Below are positions 45,823-54,460 of a stretch of DNA of 64,000 nt, piece after piece. Where the stretch lies: positions 62,001 through 126,000 of the forward strand of contig JAPPPQ010000051.1 of assembly GCA_028817435.1 (NCBI GenBank), read 5' to 3'. The stretch is from Deltaproteobacteria bacterium. GTDB lineage: Bacteria > Myxococcota_A > UBA9160 > UBA6930. The number at the start of each line of letters is the position of its first letter. Position 1 is the first letter of the stretch. The notes beneath the pieces are model-generated. The model was not told where the DNA came from. It did not search any database and saw only the letters and a program-made list of their open reading frames with translations. Position numbers and translations under genes: made by a program.

Positions 45823-47126
45823 CAGAGCAGCAACCGCCGCAGGTCGCAGAGAAATTCGGCCAAGCGCCCGGTGAAGCGCACCGCGTCTGCGCCGTCTATC
45901 ACCCGGTGATCGTAGGAGAGCGAGAGCGGCAGCACCAGCCGCGCTTGCCATGCGCCGTCGCGCCAGGCGGGCTTCCAGTCCATGCGCGAAACGCCGAGAA
46001 TCGCCACCTCCGGATGATTCACAATGGGCGTAAAAAAGGTGCCGCCAATGCCGCCCAGGCTCGAGATGCTGAAGCTCCCGCCCTGAATATCGGCGGGCCG
46101 CAGCTGCCGCGTCCGCGCCTTTTCGCTCAGCGCTTCCAGTTCGCTGGCGAGCTGGAAGAGTCCCTTTTGGTCGGCGTCGCGGATCACGGGCACCACGAGT
46201 CCGTTGGGCGTATCCACCGCCACGCCGATGTGGTGATAGCGCTTCAAGATCAGGTTTTCGCCCGTGGCATCGAGCGAGGCGTTGAAGTGCGGAAACTCGT
46301 GCAGCGCGGCGCACAGCGCCTTCACCACAAAGGGCAAAAAGGTCAGCTTCACGCCGCGCGCAGCGGCCAGCGCTTTCTGCTCGCGGCGGAAGCCGTCCAG
46401 TTCGGTAATGTCGGCCTCGTCGAATTGAGTCACATGCGGCACCGTGACCCAACTGCGGTGCAGGTTGGCGGCGGAGAGCTTGCGCACGCGGTTCAGCGGC
46501 GTCTGTTCGGTTTCGCCGTAGCGGCTGAAGTTGATCTCCGGCGGCGCCGCCACATGGACTCCGGCAATGGGCACGCCGCCGCCGCTGCGCTGCGCCAGCG
46601 ACGCCTTCACGAACTGCTGCACATCCTCCTTGGTAATGCGCCCCTTGCGCCCGGAACCCGGCGTCAGCGCCAAATTCACGCCGAGCTCCCGGGCCAGCCG
46701 GCGCACCGAGGGGCTGGCGTGCACCCGAGGCGCGCGCTGCTCCGGCGCTTCGCCGTCGAGCACCTCTGCCATGGCATTCGGCGTCCCCGCCAGCGGCGGG
46801 GCGGAAGGCGCGGGCGGTGCGGGGGCCGGTTCCGGTTTCGGCGCGGCGGGTTCTGCGGCGGCCGGCGGCGAGTCCGCTTCCGAATCCTCCACGGCAATCA
46901 CCGCCACCAGCGCGCCCTCTCCGGCCTTGTCGCCCACCTTCAGCGCCAGCTCTTCCACCACGCCGGCCACGGGAGAGGGAATCTCCATGGCCGCCTTGTC
47001 GCTCTCCAGCACGATCAGGGATTGCTCGCGCTCCACCCGGTCGCCGACAGAGACCAGCACCTCGACCACATCCACCTCGTCGAAGTCGCCAATGTCGGGA
47101 AGCAGAACCTGCTGGCGGCGCGGCAC
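45822..47126 (-). CDS. aceF: Pyruvate dehydrogenase E2, dihydrolipoamide acetyltransferase
   Basis: E2 is the core of the pyruvate dehydrogenase complex. It has one lipoyl domain with the modified Lys in ESDKAAMEIPSP, a Pro/Ala linker and a peripheral-subunit-binding domain (VHASPSVRRLARELGVNL). The catalytic domain ends with the active-site HRVIDG in SLSYDHRVIDGADAVRF. The GTG at 47126 lies 2 bp after the aceE stop with GAGGAG upstream, giving 434 aa. One lipoyl domain, rather than the three of E. coli, is noteworthy but common outside enterics. Confidence 0.94.
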   Translation of the reverse strand: MPRRQQVLLPDIGDFDEVDVVEVLVSVGDRVEREQSLIVLESDKAAMEIPSPVAGVVEELALKVGDKAGEGALVAVIAVEDSEADSPPAAAEPAAPKPEPAPAPPAPSAPPLAGTPNAMAEVLDGEAPEQRAPRVHASPSVRRLARELGVNLALTPGSGRKGRITKEDVQQFVKASLAQRSGGGVPIAGVHVAAPPEINFSRYGETEQTPLNRVRKLSAANLHRSWVTVPHVTQFDEADITELDGFRREQKALAAARGVKLTFLPFVVKALCAALHEFPHFNASLDATGENLILKRYHHIGVAVDTPNGLVVPVIRDADQKGLFQLASELEALSEKARTRQLRPADIQGGSFSISSLGGIGGTFFTPIVNHPEVAILGVSRMDWKPAWRDGAWQARLVLPLSLSYDHRVIDGADAVRFTGRLAEFLCDLRRLLL

Positions 47127-47128
47127 GG

Positions 47129-49786
47129 TCAGCTCCTCGCCGGATCCGGCTTGCCGGATTCGATGCCGAACTTTTGCAGCGCCTTCTGCACGCTGGCCGG
47201 CGGCACGCGCCCTTCGTCGCAGAGCGCTTTGAGCGCCGCAATGGCGATGAAGTAGCGGTTCACCTCGAAGAAGTGGCGCAGCCGCTCGCGCACATCCGAG
47301 CGGCCGAAGCCGTCGGTGCCGAGAGTGCGGTAGCGCATGGGCACCAGGCCGCGAATCTGTTCGGGGACGGCGCGCACATAGTCGGTGGCGGCGATGGCGG
47401 GGCCGCTGCGCCCGGCGAGCTGCTCTTCCACATAGCACTGCCGCTGCGGCTCGGTGGGGTGCAATGTGTTCCAGCGCTCGACCGCTGCGCCGTCGCGCTG
47501 CAGTTCCGTGAAAGAGGTGACGCTCCAGACATCGCAGGCCACGCCAAAATCGGATTGCAGCAGATCTGCCGCGGCCAGCGCCTCGCGCAAAATGGCGCCG
47601 CTGCCCAGAAGCTGCACCCGCTCGCCGTCGCCTTCGCCCTGGCGCAGCAGATACATGCCGCGCAAAATTCCCTGGTGCACGCCTTCGGGCATGGAGGGCT
47701 GCGGGTAGTTCTCGTTCATCAGCGTAATGTAGTAGAAGACATCCTCTTGCTCGGCGAGCATACGGCGCATGCCGTCCTGCAAAATGGCGGCGAGTTCGTA
47801 GGCGTAGGTGGGATCGTAAGAGATGCAGTTGGGCACCGCCGCGGCCCAGGCGTGGCTATGGCCATCCTGGTGCTGCAGGCCCTCGCCCGAGAGCGTGGTG
47901 CGGCCAGAGGTGCCGCCCAGCAAAAAGCCCCGCGTGCGCGAATCGGCGGCGGCCCAGATCAAATCGCCCACGCGCTGAAAGCCGAACATGGAATAGAAAA
48001 TGTAGAAGGGCAGCATGGGCAGGCCGTGGTTTGCGTAGGCGGTGCCCGCGGCGATGAAAGAGCAGAGTGCGCCGGCCTCGCAAATGCCCTCTTGCAAAAT
48101 CTGCCCGCTCTGGTCTTCGCGGTAATAGGCGATGGTTTCCGAATCCACCGGCTCGTAGAGCTGCCCCGTCGAGGCGTAGATTCCGATCTGCCGGAACAGC
48201 CCCTCCATGCCGAAGGTGCGCGATTCGTCCGGCACAATGGGCACAATGGCGTGGCCGATCTTCTTGTCGCGGGCCAGCGTGGCGAGCATTCGCACAAAGG
48301 CCATGGTGGTGGACATGGCGCGCTCGCCCGAGCCCTTGAGCAGCGAGGCGAAGATGGAGAGATCCGGCGCAGCCAGCTTCGGCGCGCCCGCCCGGCGCGA
48401 GGGCAGGTAGCCGCCCAGCGCCTGCCGGCGCTCGTGCAGGTAGCGCAGCTCCGGGCTGTCTGCGGCGGGCTTGTAAAAGGGCGCTTCCCGGATCTTGTCG
48501 TCGGGAATGGGAATGCGGTAGCGGTCGCGGAGCTTGCGCAACTGCTCTTCGCCGAGCTTCTTTTGCTGATGGGTGAAGTTCTTGCCCTCGCCGGCTTCGC
48601 CCATGCCGTAGCCCTTGACGGTTTTGGCGAGGATCACGGTGGGCTGCCCCCGGTGATTCACGGCGGCGTGGTAGGCGGCGTGGAGCTTAATTGGATCGTG
48701 GCCGCCCCGGTTCAGCCGCCAGATATCGTCGTCGGTGAGGTTTGCCACCAGCGCCCGCAGCTCGGGCCGCGTGCCGAAGAAGTGCTCGCGGGTGTATGCG
48801 CCGCCGCGCGATTTGTAGTTCTGGTAATCGCCATCTACCGCCTGCTCCATGCGCTCGAGCAGTTTGCCCTTCGGGTCGCGGGCAAAGAGCGGATCCCACT
48901 GCGCGCCCCAAATTACCTTGATTACATTCCAGCCCGCGCCGCGGAAGTCGCCTTCCAGTTCCTGGATAATTTTTCCGTTGCCGCGCACCGGACCGTCGAG
49001 CCTCTGCAAGTTGCAGTTGACCACGAAGATCAGGTTGTCGAGTCCCTCCCGGGCGGCCAGGCCAATGGCGCCCAGCGATTCGGGCTCGTCCATTTCGCCA
49101 TCGCCCATAAAGGCCCACACTTTGCGGCTCTTCATTTCGGCCAGGCCGCGGTGCTCCAGGTATTTCATCAGCCGCGCCTGGTAAATGGCCATGATGGGGC
49201 CGAGGCCCATGGAGACCGTGGGAAACTGCCAGAAGCCGGGCATGAGCCAGGGGTGCGGATACGAGGAGAGACCGCGCCGCCCCACCTCGCGGCGGAAGTT
49301 GTGAAGCTGCTCTTCGTCGAGCTGCCCTTCCAGAAAAGCGCGGGCGTAGATGCCCGGCGAGCAGTGCCCCTGCATATAGACGAGGTCTGCGCCCTCCGGA
49401 TGCTCCGGCCCTTTGAAGAAGTGGTTGAAGCCGACATCGTAGAGAGTCGCCGCGCTGGCAAAGGTGGCAATGTGCCCGCCGAGTTCCGAGGATTCGCGGT
49501 TCGCCTGCACCACCATTGCCAGCGCATTCCAGCGGACAATGGAGCGGATGCGGTGCTCCAGCCCCGGCTCTCCCGGCATGGGCGGCTCCTCCGCCGCCGG
49601 GATGGTGTTCAGGTAGGCCGTGGTGGCCGTGTAGGGCAGGTGCGCCCCCGAGCGCCGCGCCCGGTCTATCAGGCGCTCAATCAGGTAGTGGGCGCGCTCG
49701 CCGCCCTGGCTGTGAAACACCGAGTCGAGGGCTTCGAGCCACTCCGCCGTCTCGGCCGCATCGCTGTCCGCGCCCCGGTTTGCCAC
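47129..49786 (-). CDS. aceE: Pyruvate dehydrogenase E1, homodimeric type
   Basis: E1 decarboxylates pyruvate with thiamine diphosphate. The enzyme is the single-chain AceE type (885 aa). ThDP-binding is seen in WAFMGDGEMDEPESLGAIGLAAREGLDNLIFVVNCN segments, the N-terminal half has VGFNHFFKGPEHPEGADLVYMQGH, and the C-terminal half ends in GTDGFGRSDVRERLRHFFEV. I used the GTG at 49786; no good ribosome site is visible, so a slightly later start is possible. The 1161-aa track ORF wrongly extends through the divergent MarR gene. It is first in aceE-aceF-lpdA. Confidence 0.94.
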   Translation of the reverse strand: MANRGADSDAAETAEWLEALDSVFHSQGGERAHYLIERLIDRARRSGAHLPYTATTAYLNTIPAAEEPPMPGEPGLEHRIRSIVRWNALAMVVQANRESSELGGHIATFASAATLYDVGFNHFFKGPEHPEGADLVYMQGHCSPGIYARAFLEGQLDEEQLHNFRREVGRRGLSSYPHPWLMPGFWQFPTVSMGLGPIMAIYQARLMKYLEHRGLAEMKSRKVWAFMGDGEMDEPESLGAIGLAAREGLDNLIFVVNCNLQRLDGPVRGNGKIIQELEGDFRGAGWNVIKVIWGAQWDPLFARDPKGKLLERMEQAVDGDYQNYKSRGGAYTREHFFGTRPELRALVANLTDDDIWRLNRGGHDPIKLHAAYHAAVNHRGQPTVILAKTVKGYGMGEAGEGKNFTHQQKKLGEEQLRKLRDRYRIPIPDDKIREAPFYKPAADSPELRYLHERRQALGGYLPSRRAGAPKLAAPDLSIFASLLKGSGERAMSTTMAFVRMLATLARDKKIGHAIVPIVPDESRTFGMEGLFRQIGIYASTGQLYEPVDSETIAYYREDQSGQILQEGICEAGALCSFIAAGTAYANHGLPMLPFYIFYSMFGFQRVGDLIWAAADSRTRGFLLGGTSGRTTLSGEGLQHQDGHSHAWAAAVPNCISYDPTYAYELAAILQDGMRRMLAEQEDVFYYITLMNENYPQPSMPEGVHQGILRGMYLLRQGEGDGERVQLLGSGAILREALAAADLLQSDFGVACDVWSVTSFTELQRDGAAVERWNTLHPTEPQRQCYVEEQLAGRSGPAIAATDYVRAVPEQIRGLVPMRYRTLGTDGFGRSDVRERLRHFFEVNRYFIAIAALKALCDEGRVPPASVQKALQKFGIESGKPDPARS

Positions 49787-49832
49787 GGGGGGAAGGAATA
49801 GGCGAAATTGCTGATTTTCGCAATGTGAATTT

Positions 49833-49944
49833 TTGTCTCTGCATTGACAATCTACTGGCCCCGCTTGCCGCTGTGGATCGCCCGGAGCGGGCGGATGTTG
49901 CCCATCGCCCGCCTTGCCGCGCCGAATTGACAGGCTATTGTCAA
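49833..49944. promoter_or_regulatory. Two 18-bp palindromes in the aceE-marR divergent region
   Basis: TTGTC-N8-GACAA (49833-49850) and TTGACA-N6-TGTCAA (49927-49944) have the same overall length and related half-sites. The second ends 4 bp before the marR ATG. Spacing and symmetry fit winged-helix MarR dimers, so these are candidate operators through which the adjacent regulator controls itself and perhaps the aceE operon. Confidence 0.45.
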
Positions 49945-49948
49945 CTCC

Positions 49949-50458
49949 ATGGAAACGGCCCCGCAGCGCGGCGCATACCCGGACCGCAGCGTCCCCGGCC
50001 TGGGCCGCGCCGCCCGATACAGCGAGGCGGGGGCCGCCGTCTTCCACCTGCTGCAGGAGCTGGACCGCAGCGCGGCAATCCGGGGCGCGCTGCCCATCTC
50101 TCAGGGCCGCCTGGAGGTGCTGCGGGTGCTGGCGCTCAGCGGCCCGCTCACTATGAGCCAGGTGGCGAGGGCGCGGCACAGCAGCCGCCAGGCGGTGCAG
50201 CGCCTGGCCGCAGAGCTGGCGCAGCAGGGCTGGATTGCGCTGCGCCCCAACCCGCGCCACCGCCGCGCCCCGCTGCTGGAGCTCAGCCCGTCGGGCCTGG
50301 CCGCTCACCGCCGCCTCGCCGAGGCCGAGGCCCTGCGCCTGAACGAGCTGGCCCGCGGCCTGCCGGCAGCCCAGATTCGCGCCGCCCAGCGCATTCTGCA
50401 AACCCTCCGCAGCCGCGGCGCCGCCACGCCCCCTGCGCCCGCCGGGCGCGGCGCGTAG
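49949..50458 (+). CDS. MarR-family transcriptional regulator
   Basis: The 169-aa protein has the MarR winged helix: LPISQGRLEVLRVLALSGPL, then TMSQVARARHSSRQAVQRLAAELAQQGWIAL as recognition helix and the wing NPRHRRAPLLELSPSGLAAHRR. Alpha-helical dimerisation regions flank it. It is divergent from the pyruvate dehydrogenase operon, with palindromes in the shared upstream region, which suggests local control. The effector cannot be deduced. The C-terminal tail is Ala/Pro-rich. Confidence 0.85.
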   Translation: METAPQRGAYPDRSVPGLGRAARYSEAGAAVFHLLQELDRSAAIRGALPISQGRLEVLRVLALSGPLTMSQVARARHSSRQAVQRLAAELAQQGWIALRPNPRHRRAPLLELSPSGLAAHRRLAEAEALRLNELARGLPAAQIRAAQRILQTLRSRGAATPPAPAGRGA

Positions 50459-50462
50459 CGGG

Positions 50463-52391
50463 CTAGCTCTCCCCCTCGGCCAGTTCGGCGAGGAAGGGCT
50501 CGGCGTAGCGGGCCAGCTTGGCTTCGCCGACGCCGTGGATGCGGGCCATTTCGGCGCGGGTGCGGGGGCGCTGCCGGGCGAGTTCGAGCAGCGTGCGGTC
50601 GGGGAAGACCACATAGGCGGGCACCTGCTGGGCGCGGGCGAGTTCGAGCCGCAGGCGCTTCAGGCGCTCGAAGAGCTCGCGCTGCTCTGCGGAAAGCGCG
50701 GCGGCCAGCGTGGCGCGGGACTCCGCGGTGCGCCCCCCGCGCGCCCGCGCCGCGCCCGCAGATCCCGCTGCCGCGCGCGTTTCGCCCGCCGCGCCGCTGC
50801 GCTCGCCCGCGCCCGCGCGCGAAGCGCGGCGCATGGTGTCGCGGCGGCGCTCGAAAGAACTGCGGCCGTAAAGCAGCTCGCGCCCGCTCTCGGTAATGGT
50901 AAAGCGGCCATAGCGCGCAATGTCGAGCTCAATGTGACCGGCGGCGTAAAGTTGACGCAACAGGCCCAGCCATTCGCCGCTTTCCATGTTTGCGCCCACG
51001 CCAAAGGTGGGCAGACGCTCGTGGCCGAAGCGGCGGATGTTTTCGCTCTGCGCGCCGCGCAAAATGTTCACAATGTGGGTGGCGCCGAAGCGCTCGCCGG
51101 TGCGCGCAATGGCAGATAGCGCCTTGCGCGCATCGGTGGTTGCATCCAGCAGCTCTGCGCCGTCTTCGCACAAATCGCAGTTGCCGCAGGGCTCGGCGCT
51201 TTCGCCAAAATAGGCCAGCAGCACCTGGCGGCGGCAGCGCGGCGCTTCGCAAAGAGCAATCAGCGCGCTCAGCCGCTGGCGCTCGGTGCGCTTTTGAGTG
51301 TCCGGCGCGTCGCTTTCTTCAATCTGCTGGCGGCGGCGGCGAATATCGTCGAAGCCGTAGAGGGTGAGCGTATCGGCGGGCAGGCCGTCGCGCCCGGCGC
51401 GGCCGATCTCCTGGTAATAGGCCTCAACGCTCTTCGGCATATCGGCGTGGGCCACAAAGCGCACATCGGGTTTGTCCACGCCCATGCCAAAGGCCACGGT
51501 GGCGGCTACCACCACGCCGTCGCCCTGGGTAAAGCGATCTTGCGCTTCGGCGCGCACATGGGAATCGAGTCCGGCGTGATAGGGCAGGGCGTAGTGGCCT
51601 TCTTGCACGCATTTTGCCGCGATTTCTTCCGCGCGCCGCCGCGTGCCGCAGTAGATAATGCCGCTTTCGCCCCGCCGCGCATTGACAAAAGCCAGCACCT
51701 GTTTTGCCGCGCCGTCCTTCGGCGTCATGGCCAGGCGCAAGTTGGGGCGGTCGAAGCCGGAGGCGAAAACCTGCGGCGGCCCGGCAAAGAGCTTTGCCAA
51801 AATGTCTGCGCGGGTGGCGGCATCTGCCGTGGCCGTGAGCGCCAGCGTTTGCACACCGCCCAGCGCCTCGCGCGCTTCGCCCAGCGCCAAATACTCCGGG
51901 CGAAAATCGTGCCCCCACTGCGAAACGCAGTGCGCCTCGTCAATGGCCAGCAACCCCGGTTGCAGCGCGCGAAGCTGCGCCAGCGCGCCGCCGCCCATCA
52001 GCCGTTCCGGCGAAATAAACAGCAGGCGCAGTGTGCCCGCGCGCAGTTGCGCTTGCACCGCGCGGTTTTGTTCCGGCGCATTGGCAGAGTTGAGGCTGCC
52101 GGCGGCAATGCCCAGCGCGCGCAGCGCCAGCACCTGATCGCGCATAAGCGCCAGCAGCGGTGAAACCACCACGCTGAGCCCGCCGCGCAGCACGGCGGGA
52201 AGCTGGTAGCACAGCGATTTGCCGCCGCCCGTGGGCATAATCGCCAGCGCGTCGCGCCCCGCCAGCACGGTTTCAATGATATCCCGCTGCCCAGGGCGAA
52301 ACCCGTCAAAGCCAAAAGTGGCGCGCAGAACTTCCAGCGCTTCGCGCAAGCTTTGCCCCCCATTGGCGGCATCTTCCCGCCGCCGCGGCAT
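50463..52391 (-). CDS. recQ: ATP-dependent DNA helicase RecQ
   Basis: RecQ is a 3'-5' superfamily 2 helicase in recombination repair. It has motif 0 GFDGFRPGQRDII, Walker A MPTGGGKSLCYQLP, DEAH as AIDEAHCVSQWGHDFRPEY, and motif VI YYQEIGRAGRDGLP. The zinc-binding cysteines lie in CEAPRCRRQVLLAYFG and CGNCDLCEDG, then an RQC winged helix, a low-complexity Ala/Gly/Arg linker (~525-560) and a C-terminal HRDC domain with IHGVGEAKLARYAEPFL. 642 aa in all. It is convergent with marR, separated by 4 bp. Confidence 0.95.
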   Translation of the reverse strand: MPRRREDAANGGQSLREALEVLRATFGFDGFRPGQRDIIETVLAGRDALAIMPTGGGKSLCYQLPAVLRGGLSVVVSPLLALMRDQVLALRALGIAAGSLNSANAPEQNRAVQAQLRAGTLRLLFISPERLMGGGALAQLRALQPGLLAIDEAHCVSQWGHDFRPEYLALGEAREALGGVQTLALTATADAATRADILAKLFAGPPQVFASGFDRPNLRLAMTPKDGAAKQVLAFVNARRGESGIIYCGTRRRAEEIAAKCVQEGHYALPYHAGLDSHVRAEAQDRFTQGDGVVVAATVAFGMGVDKPDVRFVAHADMPKSVEAYYQEIGRAGRDGLPADTLTLYGFDDIRRRRQQIEESDAPDTQKRTERQRLSALIALCEAPRCRRQVLLAYFGESAEPCGNCDLCEDGAELLDATTDARKALSAIARTGERFGATHIVNILRGAQSENIRRFGHERLPTFGVGANMESGEWLGLLRQLYAAGHIELDIARYGRFTITESGRELLYGRSSFERRRDTMRRASRAGAGERSGAAGETRAAAGSAGAARARGGRTAESRATLAAALSAEQRELFERLKRLRLELARAQQVPAYVVFPDRTLLELARQRPRTRAEMARIHGVGEAKLARYAEPFLAELAEGES

Positions 52392-52418
52392 GGTAGTGCA
52401 TTGCGGCGCGCGCGGCGC

Positions 52419-53183
52419 TCAGCCGTGCAGGCGGCGCGGCAGCGTGGCGGGGTGGAGCCGCCAGGGCGCGCGGCGGCCGGGCGCTTCCACGGCGCGGGCC
52501 AGCTTTGCCAGGTAGCGCTTGCGCGAAATTTCGCGCACGCCCAGCGAGGCCAAGTGCGGGTTCTGCACCTGGCAATCGAAGAGCGCAAAGCCCCAATCTT
52601 CCAGTTGCCACACCAGCGCGGCCAGGGCGGCCTTGCCGGCGTCGCGCCGCCGGTGAAACATCGATTCCGCAAAAAACGCCGCCCCCAGCGAAACGCCGAA
52701 CACCCCGCCCACCAGCGCACCCCCGCACCACGCTTCGCAAGAGTGCGCAAAGCCGAGCCGGTGCAGCGCGCCATAAGCCGTAATCATCCCCGGCGTAATC
52801 CAGGTGCGCGCATCAAGGGCGGGGCCGGGCGCGCCTGCCGCGCCTGCGCCGTCCTCCGCCTCTTCCGCATCGCCGCGCCGCGGCTCTGCGCAGCCGCGCA
52901 CCACCGCCGCAAAGTCCGCATCCAGCGTGATGGCAAAGCGCCCCTGCCGCAGCGTCCGCCGCAGCCGCCGCGAAACCCGCAACCCGCCCCGCGCCAACAC
53001 CGCCCGCCGCTCCGGCGAAAACCACAAAATAGGCGGTGCTTCAAACCACGGAAAAATCCCCCGCCGATAAGCCTCCAGCATCCGCTCCGGCCGCAAATCT
53101 CCCCCCCCCGCCACCAGCCCCTCCGCCCCCGCCCCCCAAGCCGGCGGAAACACCGGAGCCTCCCCAAGCAAAGTAATCGCCAC
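52419..53183 (-). CDS. aat: Leucyl/phenylalanyl-tRNA-protein transferase
   Basis: Aat adds Leu or Phe to N-terminal Arg/Lys for N-end-rule degradation. Family motifs are strong: [68 protein letters not shown] and [16 protein letters not shown]. Length (254 aa) is slightly above usual because of an Ala/Glu insertion near residue 105. A G9 homopolymer (53101-53109) encodes the GGG of LVAGGGD. The ClpS partner is not in the window. Confidence 0.92.
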   Translation of the reverse strand: MAITLLGEAPVFPPAWGAGAEGLVAGGGDLRPERMLEAYRRGIFPWFEAPPILWFSPERRAVLARGGLRVSRRLRRTLRQGRFAITLDADFAAVVRGCAEPRRGDAEEAEDGAGAAGAPGPALDARTWITPGMITAYGALHRLGFAHSCEAWCGGALVGGVFGVSLGAAFFAESMFHRRRDAGKAALAALVWQLEDWGFALFDCQVQNPHLASLGVREISRKRYLAKLARAVEAPGRRAPWRLHPATLPRRLHG

Positions 53184-53196
53184 GCTGCTGAAGTGG

Positions 53197-53631
53197 TTAG
53201 AAACCGATAGTGAATTTGCCGTTGAACATTGTGAGGTGGCAATGGATCAAGATGTCCATTCCCAGCAAGACGTCGAAATTTTTGGACCCAGGAAATTCCG
53301 TGACTTCTATTGAGACTATGTGCTTCCAGTGCTCTTGTGCGAATACCTGCGTCTTTGTAGGGCGAAGCTCGGTAATCGGGATGTGCAGGTCGACTCGGTG
53401 AATGGGAACCGCACTCTTCTTGCCTGTCACACCCACAATGTCTCCCTTTTCAATAGAAGTCAGATTCAGCTTGCGCACAATTCCCTCAGAAATGAGAGTG
53501 GCGTTAGATCCTGTGTCGACCAACGCCCGAAACATATCCTCGTTCTTTTTGATTTCTCGCGTGTCCGGGAGCGTAATAGCCACGGCGATGATGGGCTGTC
53601 CATTGACAACCTCCCCCTCAAAGAACGGCAT
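53197..53631 (-). CDS. Retropepsin-like aspartic protease domain protein
   Basis: The 144-aa protein shows a retroviral-type aspartic protease half: the active-site triad in [15 protein letters not shown], a flap-like [19 protein letters not shown], and the C-terminal hydrophobic [14 protein letters not shown]. Such proteins act as homodimers. Bacterial members are poorly characterised. The gene overlaps the upstream 91-aa gene by 14 bp, so both are translated together. Lower GC than aat next to it supports recent acquisition. No signal peptide or membrane segment is seen, so it is cytoplasmic. Confidence 0.75.
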   Translation of the reverse strand: MPFFEGEVVNGQPIIAVAITLPDTREIKKNEDMFRALVDTGSNATLISEGIVRKLNLTSIEKGDIVGVTGKKSAVPIHRVDLHIPITELRPTKTQVFAQEHWKHIVSIEVTEFPGSKNFDVLLGMDILIHCHLTMFNGKFTIGF

Positions 53632-53893
53632 AGGTTTGGAATCCCAGCATTGCAGCCGGCCTGCCGACCATCTGAACGGAAAACAACCCGTCCTTGAAAA
53701 GGAAGTGTCCGGCTTCGACGGCGTCTTCGCGGCTCGAGTAGAGCTTGACGACCTTTTCGTTCTTCATCAGGGCGAACTTGCCGAAATTCCCGTGGCGGAA
53801 ATCCGTTCCGAGGGCCTTAAATGCCTCGTAATTCTTGTCCACCTCGTGTTGCAGGTCCGTCTTGGAGACTTCCATGCTCACTTCCATGCTCAT
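53618..53893 (-). CDS. Small partner protein of the retropepsin-like gene, DUF5678-like
   Basis: The 91-aa product starts with a directly repeated MSMEV/SMEV, has a helical HEVDKNYEAFKALGTDF, and then a compact beta region (FGKFALMKNEKVVKLYSSRE and DAVEAGHFLFKDGLFSVQMV). The pattern resembles DUF5678-type proteins, which are often encoded next to retropepsin-like proteases, but this is from memory of the motif style only. Start: ATG 53893 with AAGGAG 9 bp upstream. It could be a substrate, inhibitor or chaperone of the protease. Confidence 0.6.
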   Translation of the reverse strand: MSMEVSMEVSKTDLQHEVDKNYEAFKALGTDFRHGNFGKFALMKNEKVVKLYSSREDAVEAGHFLFKDGLFSVQMVGRPAAMLGFQTYAVL

Positions 53894-53939
53894 GCGTTAA
53901 CTCCTTCCGTGTTTCCGTATTTGCCCCCGGACCGCATAA

Positions 53940-53967
53940 AGTATTGTGTTTCGGGAGAGAGTGTCAA
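53940..53967 (-). promoter_or_regulatory. Promoter of the retropepsin two-gene operon
   Basis: On the minus strand TTGACA (perfect) and AATACT (4 of 6) are separated by 16 bp, about 47 bp before the ATG at 53893. Upstream to 54131 I see no gene, only GC-rich spacer with a TTCCCCGCGGGGAT palindrome (54039-54052). Confidence 0.6.
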
Positions 53968-54131
53968 GCCCCTTGAAGGCGCTCGCTTGAAGCAGCCTCC
54001 GCCGGGGCGCGGATATCCAATCCTGGGCCAACCGGCCATTCCCCGCGGGGATAGCTCCCTCTCAGGGCAGCCCCCACCGGGCCAGGCCTGTAGCCCCCAG
54101 CCCCGCAAGCCCCCGCCGCGCCCCCGCTTGG

Positions 54132-54419
54132 CTACTGGAACAGCGCGCCCTTGACGGGCGGGGCGGGCGGGCGCGGGGCTTCGGGCAGGCCCGCGCGGGG
54201 CGGCGCGCCGCAGACCTGCGCCGCCATCGGATGCGCCGGGCGCACCGGCGGCAGATTGTGCGCGGTGGAGATGTCAAAGCGCGCGCGCTCCGCCGCCCAA
54301 ACCACCGCCTGCGCCGGATCGCAGGAAACCGCCCGCACCGGCGCCTCGCACCCCGCCCAAGTAGCCTCCGCCACCCACTGCCCCGCCGCCCCCGGCCGAG
54401 TCTCAATGATGATCTTCAC
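54132..54419 (-). CDS. Small hypothetical protein, weakly HicB-like
   Basis: A possible 95-aa protein starting at GTG 54419 with AGGGGG 4-9 bp upstream. The first 45 residues (IIIETRPGAAGQWVAEATWA, then GCEAPVRAVSCDPAQAVVWA) resemble the beta-sheet of HicB-like antitoxins, and the rest is Pro/Ala-rich. No HicA-type partner is adjacent. The frame is the most protein-like of this interval but the call is weak. Confidence 0.4.
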   Translation of the reverse strand: MKIIIETRPGAAGQWVAEATWAGCEAPVRAVSCDPAQAVVWAAERARFDISTAHNLPPVRPAHPMAAQVCGAPPRAGLPEAPRPPAPPVKGALFQ

Positions 54420-54460
54420 AGCGCCCCCTGCGCCAGCAACGCGTCTGCGCCGCTCGGATT

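Noticed and set aside
46817-49801. 994-aa plus-strand ORF opposite aceE-aceF
   Set aside because: Antisense shadow, His/Ala/Gly-rich and without family motifs.
49787-50614. N-terminal extension of aceE to 50614
   Set aside because: It would run through the divergent marR gene and contains no pyruvate dehydrogenase sequence; the conserved part starts near 49786.
53101-53109. G9 tract in aat as a phase-variation site
   Set aside because: It encodes the conserved GGG of the LVAGGGD motif in an essential-type domain and is in frame; length nine is not exceptional at this GC content.
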